Source of the DNA: an uncultured Enterocloster sp.
GTDB lineage: Bacteria; Bacillota; Clostridia; Lachnospirales; Lachnospiraceae
DNA length: 7,406 nucleotides
Assembly (NCBI GenBank): GCA_944382045.1
Contig: CALWMT010000129.1
Location: 1-7,406, forward strand
Direction: 5' to 3'
The position numbers and the translations under genes are program-made. The notes beneath the pieces are model-generated. The model ran no database searches and was not told the DNA's origin. It was given only the letters and a program-made list of their open reading frames with translations. Below are positions 1 to 5,950 of this stretch, piece by piece (the first letter of the stretch is position 1; every line of letters starts with the position of its first letter).

Positions 1-113
1 GGGGCGAAGAGAGCCGCGCACTCCCCCCTTGAAATCTCCAGGCTGCAGTCCTCCAGAATCCAGGGCTGCCGCTTCTCGTAACGGAAAAACACATGTCTTG
101 CCTCAAGCGCCAT
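1..113 (-). CDS. Second ABC importer ATPase, NikE/DppF-like (N-terminal 37 residues only)
   Basis: This partial gene is too short for a normal ORF call. ATG at 113-111 opens a frame that stays open to the window edge for 37 codons, beginning MALEARHVFFRYEK and ending GECAALFA. This matches the N-terminal beta strands of an ABC ATPase; the Walker A loop should follow immediately, outside the window. A good ribosome site (GAGGTG at 119-124, 5 nt before the ATG) supports the start. The gene overlaps the 3' end of the preceding ATPase by 11 nt, as expected for the paired NikD/NikE or DppD/DppF subunits that form the ATPase heterodimer of peptide/nickel importers. The function call rests on this fragment plus context; nucleotide-binding motifs cannot be checked. 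Confidence 0.75.
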   Translation of the reverse strand, partial: MALEARHVFFRYEKRQPWILEDCSLEISRGECAALFA

Positions 114-1038
114 AAAAACACCTCACTTCTCCGCCGCGGATCTCTTGAACCGGGGGCACTGACTCCTCACACTGGGCGGTCCGGCGGGGGCATCGGGGGG
201 CAAACAGGCAGCCCTTTGGCAGATTCCCGGCGTAGGGCTGAAAGCCCGGGATGGGCGCAAAGCCATTTTGGGGCAGAGCCCTCCATAAGGCCTGGGAATA
301 GGGATGGCGCAGGGCAGAGGGGCCGGATGTAAAATCTGCGGCGGGGGCGGTTTCCACCGTGGTGCCCGCGTAAAATACAGCAATCCGGTCCGCAAAGGCC
401 ACGGCCAGGTCAATGTCGTGGGTGATGAGGATGACGGCCCGGCCTTCATCCGCCATTTCCCGGAACATACCCAGGGCCTTTAGGGCCTGATCCACGCTCA
501 TGCCCGGGGTGGGCTCATCGGCTATGACCAGCCTTGCATCTGTCAAAAGGGCGGTGGACACCAGGACCCGGCGGGCCATGCCGCCGGAGAGCTGGAAGGG
601 GTAGAGGTGTTCCGCGAAGTCCGGCAGTCCCAGCCGGGAAAAGAGGGCCCGGCGCTTCTTGGTGGGCCGGGGGCGGCGGTGCCCGTCCGCCTGCTCCCCC
701 ACCTTCATCAAGGGATCGAGGAAGGCCACGGACTGGGGGACAAGGGCTATCTCATTTCCCCGCAGGGCCTTCTGGCGCTCCGGGGTCAGGTCCTGGCCCT
801 CGTAGAGCATGCGGCCGCCCACGGAGGCATTCTCCGGGAGAATGCCCAGGATGGCGGAGGCCAGGAGGCTCTTTCCGGATCCGGAGGATCCGGCCACAGC
901 CACCACCTCCCCCGGATAGATGGTCAGATGCAGGTCCGAGATAACCTTGAGATCCCTCTGCTTTAGGCCGCGGTCATACATGTGAAAGGAGACAGAGAGA
1001 TCCTGGATTTCCAGCAATGGATGTGCTTCGTGGTTCAT
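103..1038 (-). CDS. ABC importer ATPase, NikD/DppD/OppD family
   Basis: A 311-residue ATPase that would energise import through the two permeases encoded just upstream. Visible motifs: Walker A GSSGSGKS (residues 50-57), Q-loop PQ (101-102), signature LSGGM (150-154), Walker B LVIADEP with catalytic Glu175, and H-loop His207. The C-terminal extension from about residue 245 contains HPYSQ and four cysteines (277, 283, 290, 307) in the GC-F-PRCP...C...C pattern typical of oligopeptide/nickel ATPase subunits. Length is normal for the family. Two departures from consensus: Met replaces Gln at the end of the signature, and the D-loop region reads PGMSVD rather than SALD. The ATG at 1036-1038 follows GGAG at 1048-1051 (9-nt spacing). 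Nickel as substrate is inferred from the lar neighbours; the sequence alone does not distinguish nickel from peptide transport. Confidence 0.9.
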   Translation of the reverse strand: MNHEAHPLLEIQDLSVSFHMYDRGLKQRDLKVISDLHLTIYPGEVVAVAGSSGSGKSLLASAILGILPENASVGGRMLYEGQDLTPERQKALRGNEIALVPQSVAFLDPLMKVGEQADGHRRPRPTKKRRALFSRLGLPDFAEHLYPFQLSGGMARRVLVSTALLTDARLVIADEPTPGMSVDQALKALGMFREMADEGRAVILITHDIDLAVAFADRIAVFYAGTTVETAPAADFTSGPSALRHPYSQALWRALPQNGFAPIPGFQPYAGNLPKGCLFAPRCPRRTAQCEESVPPVQEIRGGEVRCFYGA

Positions 1039-1132
1039 AAAAAGGTGCTCCGTTCCGCCGCCGGTATTTTATAACAGCTTTGCCGGCGGCAAAATTTTAA
1101 TGCAATGGTTTTCGTGTGGGCGCCCCATTTCC
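1039..1132 (-). other. 94-nt intercistronic gap with a G+C stem and a competing short hairpin
   Basis: This is the longest non-coding gap in the window, between the second permease and the first ATPase. It holds a perfect 8-bp inverted repeat, GCCGCCGG (1057-1064) with CCGGCGGC (1083-1090), separated by 18 nt. A second small hairpin, TTTGCC-GCC-GGCAAA on the minus strand (1079-1093), uses the same upstream arm, so the two cannot form together. The downstream arm of the long stem ends 5 nt before the GGAG ribosome site of the ATPase gene. No T run follows on the minus strand, so this is not a standard terminator. A TATAAAAT string in the loop could resemble a -10 box, but I find no well-spaced -35. 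Function unknown; RNA processing, attenuation or an internal promoter are possibilities. Confidence 0.5.
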
Positions 1133-1957
1133 CTACTCCTGGGCGCTGCTGGGGTCAAGAACCCGGTCCAGGGCATCTCCCAGCTTGTCTACCAGGAGGA
1201 CGATGAGGACCAGGGTCAGGCCCGGAAGCAGGGCGGACCACCACATGCCTGCGGACAGATAGCGCATGCTCTCGGACAGGATGATGCCGATGGCCGGCTG
1301 CTCCGGGGGCAGGCCAAAGCCCAGGAAGGACACCGAGGCCTCGTGGAGGATGGCATGGGGGAACAGAAGGATCAGGCCCACAAAAAACTGCGGCGCCAGA
1401 TGGGGCAGCAGGTGGTGGGTCAGGATCCAGCGGTTTGATTTTCCCAGCCTTCGGGACACAGCCACATAGGTCTCCGAGCGGAGCTGGAGAACCTCGCCCC
1501 GGATCAGCCGTGCCAGGCTGCACCAATGGGTGGCGGCAATGCCGGCGATAAGCCCCTTAAGCCCCCGCCCCAGGGAAAAGGAAATGAGGATCACCAGGAT
1601 GGTATGGGGAACGCCCATCACCAGGTCAATGATCCAGTTAATCAGGCCGTCCAGCCGCCGGGATCCGGTGGCTGCGGCAATGCCTGCCAGGATGGCTGCT
1701 ATAGAGCTTATGAGGGAGGCAGCGGCCCCCACCGTCAGGCTGACGGAGAGCCCCTTCAGGGTCCGCAGGAAGAGATCCCGCCCCAGGGCATCGGTGCCGA
1801 AGGGGTGGGAGAGGGAGGGAGGCTCCTTGGCGAGAAGGAAGCTCCCTGCAATGGCCTCCTCCGGAATGAGAAGCCCCAGGGCATAGACAAGAAGCAGGAC
1901 GGCTGCCGTGAGGACAGCCCAGATGAGCGCTTTTGTGCGCCGGTTCATTCGTCTCAT
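1133..1957 (-). CDS. ABC importer permease, NikC/DppC family
   Basis: A 274-residue integral membrane permease, second half of the translocation pore. An N-terminal membrane segment (about residues 11-31) is followed by FGTDALGRD (53-61), the hallmark of DppC/NikC-type permeases. Further hydrophobic segments lie at about 73-96, 106-127 and 240-259. The cytoplasmic EAA-type coupling loop that contacts the ATPase is at about 162-188. The conserved SVSFLGFGLPP stretch is also present. A frame extends upstream to 2026, but I chose ATG 1955-1957. It overlaps the preceding TGA as ATGA and is preceded by GGAGGTG at 1963-1969, and the protein then begins with a normal MRRMNRR basic segment; the upstream extension is only the out-of-frame tail of the first permease. 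Nickel specificity is inferred from context. Confidence 0.9.
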   Translation of the reverse strand: MRRMNRRTKALIWAVLTAAVLLLVYALGLLIPEEAIAGSFLLAKEPPSLSHPFGTDALGRDLFLRTLKGLSVSLTVGAAASLISSIAAILAGIAAATGSRRLDGLINWIIDLVMGVPHTILVILISFSLGRGLKGLIAGIAATHWCSLARLIRGEVLQLRSETYVAVSRRLGKSNRWILTHHLLPHLAPQFFVGLILLFPHAILHEASVSFLGFGLPPEQPAIGIILSESMRYLSAGMWWSALLPGLTLVLIVLLVDKLGDALDRVLDPSSAQE

Positions 1958-2949
1958 GGCCCCACCTCCCGGATCTGGGGATCGATGATCCCGTAGAGCA
2001 GATTGGCAATCAGATTGCCCACGCATACAAAGAGGGCGGAAAACAGGGTGATGCCCAGAAGCAGAGGCACATCTGAATTCAGCCCTGCGGCGGACACCGC
2101 GCTTCCCAGGCCCGGATAGCTGAATACATTTTCCGCCAGGACGGAGCCTCCGAAGAGCTCGGAAAAGGAGGAAAACTGCAGGGTAAGGGCGGGCAGCAGG
2201 ATGCCCCGCAGCCCGTGGCGCTTAAGGATCGTCCATTTTCCCTCCCCCCTGGCCCGGGCAAAGAGGACATACTCGCTGCTTAACACGCCGGTTAGCTTCT
2301 GCCGGGTGTGGAGGGCGATATTGGAAAAGGAGGTAAAGCTTAAGGTGAGGGACGGCAGCACCAGGTGGCAGAGCCTCTGCCAGATAGTGACCTCCCCGCT
2401 TGCTAAGCCGATGGGGCGGGAAAAGCCTATGGGGAACCAGCCCAGTCCCACGGAAAACACCAAAAGGAGCACCAGTCCCAGCCAGAAGGTGGGCACAGAG
2501 CTCAGGATGTAGCATATTTTCTTGAGGATTTTGTCCGGCAGCCGGTCCTTGTACATTCCCATGACGCAGCCCAGGGCGAAGCCCAGGATCCCGGCCAGGA
2601 TCCAGGCACAGAGCATGAGGGCCAGGGAGTTGAGAAAACGCTCGCCGATGATATCCGCCACCGGCCTGCGGTAGAGGGCGGACTGGCCCAGATCGCCTCT
2701 TAAGACGCCTGCAAGCCAGCTGATATAGCGTTCAAGGGGGGGCGTGTCAGCCCCCCAGTAGGCCGCGATCTGCGCCTGCTGCTCCGGCGAGACGGCGGCG
2801 CCCAGTGACAGGATGTACTGCTGCACCGGGTCAATGGGCGAGGCGTCCACCAAAATGAATGCGAGGATGCTCACTGCCAGCAGCAGAGAGATGATTTTTA
2901 CGCTGTAGCGAATGAAAATGCGGGTAAGACGCCCGAAAATTGATTCCAT
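1954..2949 (-). CDS. ABC importer permease, NikB/DppB family
   Basis: A 331-residue permease forming the first half of the membrane pore. With numbering from ATG 2947-2949, hydrophobic segments lie at about 19-35, 109-131, 146-166, 193-211 and 295-318, with a further likely one near 257-275. The family marker GDLGQS (85-90) follows the long extracytoplasmic segment typical of DppB/NikB. The EAA-type coupling loop (about 226-252, around ARARGEGKWTILKRHGLRG) would engage the ATPase. An in-frame GTG at 2962-2964 would add five residues, but the AAAGGAG ribosome site lies between that GTG and the ATG, so the ATG is the better start. The stop overlaps the next permease's ATG as ATGA, as expected for stoichiometric partner subunits. 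Substrate is inferred from the operon. Confidence 0.9.
   Translation of the reverse strand: MESIFGRLTRIFIRYSVKIISLLLAVSILAFILVDASPIDPVQQYILSLGAAVSPEQQAQIAAYWGADTPPLERYISWLAGVLRGDLGQSALYRRPVADIIGERFLNSLALMLCAWILAGILGFALGCVMGMYKDRLPDKILKKICYILSSVPTFWLGLVLLLVFSVGLGWFPIGFSRPIGLASGEVTIWQRLCHLVLPSLTLSFTSFSNIALHTRQKLTGVLSSEYVLFARARGEGKWTILKRHGLRGILLPALTLQFSSFSELFGGSVLAENVFSYPGLGSAVSAAGLNSDVPLLLGITLFSALFVCVGNLIANLLYGIIDPQIREVGP
1963..1969 (-). promoter_or_regulatory. Ribosome binding site deciding the NikC-like start
   Basis: GGAGGTG on the minus strand, 5 nt before ATG 1955-1957. It lies inside the last codons of the upstream permease and favours this ATG over the longer frame to 2026, indicating coupled translation of the two permeases. 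Confidence 0.8.
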
Positions 2950-2953
2950 AAAG

Positions 2954-2960
2954 CTCCTTT
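2954..2960 (-). promoter_or_regulatory. Ribosome binding site deciding the NikB-like start
   Basis: AAAGGAG on the minus strand, 4 nt upstream of ATG 2947-2949 and downstream of the competing GTG at 2962-2964. The spacing is on the short side, but no comparable site precedes the GTG. Confidence 0.7.
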
Positions 2961-2975
2961 GCACGTTTTGTATTT

Positions 2976-2998
2976 GCAGCCGGACTGAAAGCGGCTGC
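2976..2998 (-). other. Stem-loop just after the binding-protein stop codon
   Basis: Perfect 7-bp inverted repeat GCAGCCG (2976-2982) and CGGCTGC (2992-2998) with a 9-nt loop. On the transcript it begins 2 nt after the TAA of the substrate-binding protein and ends 26 nt before the permease ATG. The downstream sequence is A-rich (AAATACAAAA) with no T run, so it is not a classical terminator. By analogy with other importer operons, such a hairpin could shield the 3' end of the binding-protein message after processing and allow more binding protein than permease. That role is inference. Confidence 0.5.
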
Positions 2999-3000
2999 GT

Positions 3001-4632
3001 TTATTCTGCCCAGCTCCACTCTTCAAGATTTTGGATCAGAGGCAGGCCGTGTCCATGTCCGTGGATGGGCTGTTCTCCGATGGATAGGCCGTCCCGGACA
3101 AATGTGACGTGATCCAGGTTGACAATCCAGACCCAGGGGCATTCCCCCTCCATGGAGGTGCCGGTGGTCCCGTCCCACTGGACCTTCTGCCAGTTGACGT
3201 TGGCCTCCTCCACGGTCAGGGCCTCCATGGCTGCGTCCAGATAGCCGTCGGTTACCTGGCTTTGGTAGCCCTCCGGATTATAAAAATCGTCCAGAAGCGC
3301 GCCCTCAGACCGGTACAGATAGTAGGTCTCGTTGGGATTTGCGGAGCCCCAGCCCATCATAACCGCCTCTGAGAACATGTGCCGGGTGATGTCGTCCCAG
3401 CTTGTGCCCTCCACATGGATCTGGATGCCGATTTCCCGCACCTGCTCGGCGGCTGCCATGGCCACGGCCTGGCGCACCGAGTCCTCTGCGGGATAGAGGC
3501 AGGAAAATTCTGCCTTGATCCCGTCCTTCTCCACGATGCCGTCGCCGTCCGTATCCGCCCAGCCCGCATCGGCCAGAAGCTTCTTTGCGTACTCTGCATC
3601 GGTCTCAATCACCACCTCTGGATTGTTCCAGGGCATGCCGTCATTTTCCGAGTAGGCGGGACGGCCGAAGCCGTTCAGCACCCGATCCGCCACCAGCTCC
3701 CGGTCGATGGCATAGGCGATGGCCTGGCGGATTTCCCGGTGGCAGGTTACATTGTTGCCCACCGGAGCGCCGCTCGGTGCGGTTTTTCCCTCGTCGGGAA
3801 GGACGGGCAGGGTGAAGCCCCGGTTGTCGGCGGAGGGGATTGCCTCTACATGATATCCGGGAACCTCTGTATTTCCCAGAGTGGCGGAGGTATAAGCCGC
3901 GTCAACCTCTCCGGCCTGGACCGCGGCAAGGGCCGCGTCCTCGGACATGAACACCACGGCCACATTTTTGATGGCAGGGGCCTTGCCGTAATAGTCCTCG
4001 TTGGCGGTAAAGAGTATCTGCTCCTGGGGGGCCCATTCTACAAATTTGTAGGGGCCGGAGCCCATGGGATTTCTGCCGTAGTCCTCCCCATAGGCGTGGG
4101 CGGGGACAATGCCGATGGACGCCAGGGTGTTGAGGAAAATGGAGGTGGGCCGCGTCAGCGTGATTTTTACGGTCCCCTCGTCCACGGCCTCCGCCTTTTC
4201 CATATAGGTGAGATCCACGGCGCCCTGGGCGTCCTTGGCGGTTTCCAGGGTAAAGGCCACGTCGGAGGCGGTGACCTTCTTACCGTCGGTAAAGCAGGCG
4301 TCGTCCCGGAGGGTAAAGGTCCAGGTGAGACCGTCCTCCGACAGGCTGTAGGAGGCAGCCAGATCATTTTCAAAGGAGAGATCAGCGGTGTATTTTACCA
4401 GGGTGCTCTGCACAATGGGAGCATTGCCGTGGCCCCAGCCCTGGGTGGGATCAAGGGTCTCCGGCTCAGAGCCGATGGCGATGATCACGCTGTCCCTGGG
4501 GCCTTCAGGGGACAGGGAGGCGTCCGCCGCCCCGGCCTTATGGCTCCCGCATGCGGCCAGGGGCAGGCAGAGGGAGCTTGTCAGAAGTGCTGCCGTAATT
4601 TTTTTGCGGTTCAAAGGATGCCGGTATTTCAT
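3001..4632 (-). CDS. Nickel/oligopeptide-type substrate-binding lipoprotein (NikA/DppA family)
   Basis: A 543-residue extracytoplasmic receptor that would capture nickel, a nickel chelate or a peptide and hand it to the permeases. The N-terminus has a basic start, a hydrophobic stretch and lipobox L-A-A-C with Cys28 as the predicted lipidated residue, so it should be anchored outside the membrane. Family 5 solute-binding features follow: GSEPETLDPTQGW (54-66), LTWTFTLRDDACFTDGKKVTASDV (about 102-125), a GSGPYKF block (191-197) and the DTDGDGI segment (360-366). Length is normal for NikA/DppA proteins. Possible metal ligands are His68 in GWGHGN and HGHGHG at 524-529 near the C-terminus. Its ATG follows larC's TAA with no gap, and the GAGGA ribosome site (4641-4645) lies within larC, so translation is probably coupled to the cofactor gene. 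Nickel specificity is likely from context but unproven. Confidence 0.9.
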   Translation of the reverse strand: MKYRHPLNRKKITAALLTSSLCLPLAACGSHKAGAADASLSPEGPRDSVIIAIGSEPETLDPTQGWGHGNAPIVQSTLVKYTADLSFENDLAASYSLSEDGLTWTFTLRDDACFTDGKKVTASDVAFTLETAKDAQGAVDLTYMEKAEAVDEGTVKITLTRPTSIFLNTLASIGIVPAHAYGEDYGRNPMGSGPYKFVEWAPQEQILFTANEDYYGKAPAIKNVAVVFMSEDAALAAVQAGEVDAAYTSATLGNTEVPGYHVEAIPSADNRGFTLPVLPDEGKTAPSGAPVGNNVTCHREIRQAIAYAIDRELVADRVLNGFGRPAYSENDGMPWNNPEVVIETDAEYAKKLLADAGWADTDGDGIVEKDGIKAEFSCLYPAEDSVRQAVAMAAAEQVREIGIQIHVEGTSWDDITRHMFSEAVMMGWGSANPNETYYLYRSEGALLDDFYNPEGYQSQVTDGYLDAAMEALTVEEANVNWQKVQWDGTTGTSMEGECPWVWIVNLDHVTFVRDGLSIGEQPIHGHGHGLPLIQNLEEWSWAE

Positions 4633-5910
4633 TTAGATGTTCCTCGCTTTTGCTTGTTCTTTTACAAGGGCTTCCGCCTGGATGGGACTTATGTCCTTCT
4701 GCCGGGCGATGCGGGCCAGATCCTCATATTCGTATTTCTCCCGCTTTACCCCGTAGCCGGAGGAGACCTTGCGGCGGACAGGGCCTAAGTCTGTCTCCAC
4801 GGTCTCCAGACGGCGGTCCAGGACATAGCGGCGGAATTTATTTTCCCGGATGCCGATCGTGGTGGTGTACTGGAAAATAGCCCGGACCAGGGCTTCCTTG
4901 TCCGCTGCCCGGCACATGGTGCGGATGAGGGTGCCTGGCCGGCCCTTCTTCATGCCGATGGGAACCGTGTACACATCCAGGGCGCCGGCCGCCAGCAGAC
5001 GGTCCATAGCAAAGCCGATGGCTTCCCCGGTCATATCGTCCACGTTGCAGCTGAGCTCGAAGACCTCGTCGCCGCTGCCCTCGGCTTCTCCCAGCATGGC
5101 GCGGACACAGTTGGCGGCCTCAAAGTCCTTCCGTCCCATGCCGTAGCCGATGGCCTGAACCTTCATCACAGGCATAGCGCCGAAACGGGTGGCAAAGTGC
5201 TTTAACAGCGCCGCTCCGGTGGGGGTGCAGAGCTCTCCCTTTATATCGCCGCCGTAGATGGGCGCATCCTTTAATATGTAGGCGGTGGCGGGAGCGGGGA
5301 CGGGAAGGATCCCGTGGGCGCACCGCACCTGGCCGCTGCCCACATGGATGGGGGAGACCACTACCTCGTCCGGGGCGAGACGGTCCATCAGCAGGCAGAC
5401 CGCTGTGACGTCCGCGACAGCGTCCATGGTGCCCACCTCATGGAAGTGAATCTCTGTCACGGGAACGCCGTGGGCATGGCTTTCCGCCTGTGCGATTTGC
5501 TGATAGACCGCCATCACATCATCCTGGACGCGCTCCGAAAGCTGCAGATGTCCCCGGACAATGTGCTCGATGTCATGGAGGCTGCTGTGGTGGTGCTCAT
5601 GTTCGTGGTGGTGTTCATGCCCGTGGGGATGCTCATGCTCGTGGTGGAGTTCGTGCTCGTGGGCATGTTCGTGAACATGTTCATGGGCGGCCGCTTCCTC
5701 CTCTTCCTCCACCCCGTTTATTGTCACATGCATGCGGGTTCCTGTGATGCCGCATTTTACGGAGGGTTCCTTACAGAAGGATACGCCGGGGATGCCCAGC
5801 TGGTTGAGCTCCTCTACGAAGCCGTCAGGATCCGGCAAAAGCTCGATTAACGCCGCAGTCAGCATGTCGCCGGCTGCTCCCATTGCACAGTCTAAATATA
5901 ATGTACGCAT
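4633..5910 (-). CDS. larC: Nickel-pincer cofactor cyclometallase LarC (intact, His-rich)
   Basis: LarC inserts nickel into the bis-thiolated pyridinium mononucleotide made by LarB and LarE, in a CTP-dependent step forming a carbon-nickel bond; it acts in the cytoplasm. The 425-residue product shows the family blocks in order: LDCAMGAAGDML (6-17), HFHEVGTMDAVADV (155-168), VGSGQVRCAHGILPVPAPAT (190-209), LCTPTGAALL (227-236), NVDDMTGE (289-296) and a C-terminal ferredoxin-like domain with MKKGRPGTLIRTM (320-332). A histidine-rich insert occupies about residues 76-108 (19 His in 33 positions). The ATG at 5908-5910 follows AGAAAGGA (5921-5928) with 10-nt spacing; larB ends 40 nt upstream. The gene is a single continuous frame, unlike the larC1/larC2 frameshift arrangement of L. 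plantarum. Confidence 0.96.
   Translation of the reverse strand: MRTLYLDCAMGAAGDMLTAALIELLPDPDGFVEELNQLGIPGVSFCKEPSVKCGITGTRMHVTINGVEEEEEAAAHEHVHEHAHEHELHHEHEHPHGHEHHHEHEHHHSSLHDIEHIVRGHLQLSERVQDDVMAVYQQIAQAESHAHGVPVTEIHFHEVGTMDAVADVTAVCLLMDRLAPDEVVVSPIHVGSGQVRCAHGILPVPAPATAYILKDAPIYGGDIKGELCTPTGAALLKHFATRFGAMPVMKVQAIGYGMGRKDFEAANCVRAMLGEAEGSGDEVFELSCNVDDMTGEAIGFAMDRLLAAGALDVYTVPIGMKKGRPGTLIRTMCRAADKEALVRAIFQYTTTIGIRENKFRRYVLDRRLETVETDLGPVRRKVSSGYGVKREKYEYEDLARIARQKDISPIQAEALVKEQAKARNI
5587..5685 (-). repeat. Low-complexity His/Glu-coding repeat within larC
   Basis: Degenerate tandem CAY-GAR-type codons encode HEHVHEHAHEHELHH and the following HEH/HHH runs (LarC residues 76-108), containing 19 histidines. 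At the DNA level it is a slippage-prone simple-sequence tract, so its length may vary between strains. At the protein level it resembles the nickel-holding His tails of HypB and UreE accessory proteins; that role here is inference. Confidence 0.85.
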
Positions 5911-5950
5911 TGTTTTATCATCCTTTCTGCATTTATGTGGTGCGGCATGG

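Noticed and set aside
874..885. 12-bp perfect palindrome TCCGGATCCGGA in the first ATPase gene
   Set aside because: It encodes the Ser-Gly repeats of the Walker A loop, so codon composition explains it.
1066..1100. Possible sigma-70-type promoter (TATAAAAT) for the ATPase genes
   Set aside because: No -35 hexamer with good match and 16-18 nt spacing is visible, so it is kept only as a possibility in the gap entry and not annotated as a promoter.
1958..2026. N-terminal extension of the second permease to a start at 2026
   Set aside because: The 23 extra residues are polar and Pro/Gly-rich, overlap the first permease out of frame, and lack a better ribosome site than the one before ATG 1957.
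2976..3000. Rho-independent terminator after the binding protein
   Set aside because: The stem is present, but on the minus strand it is followed by AAATACAAAA with no T run, and the permease genes continue the operon.
3379..4788. 469-codon open frame on the plus strand opposite the binding protein and larC
   Set aside because: It is antisense to two well-supported genes and has no recognisable domain or operon context. Long open antisense frames are common in G+C-rich coding DNA.
5314..5850. Plus-strand frame with strongly hydrophobic, membrane-like segments (Met/Val/Phe-rich)
   Set aside because: The hydrophobicity is the reverse complement of the CAY/GAR codons of LarC's His/Glu tract. 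It is an antisense artefact, not a membrane protein.
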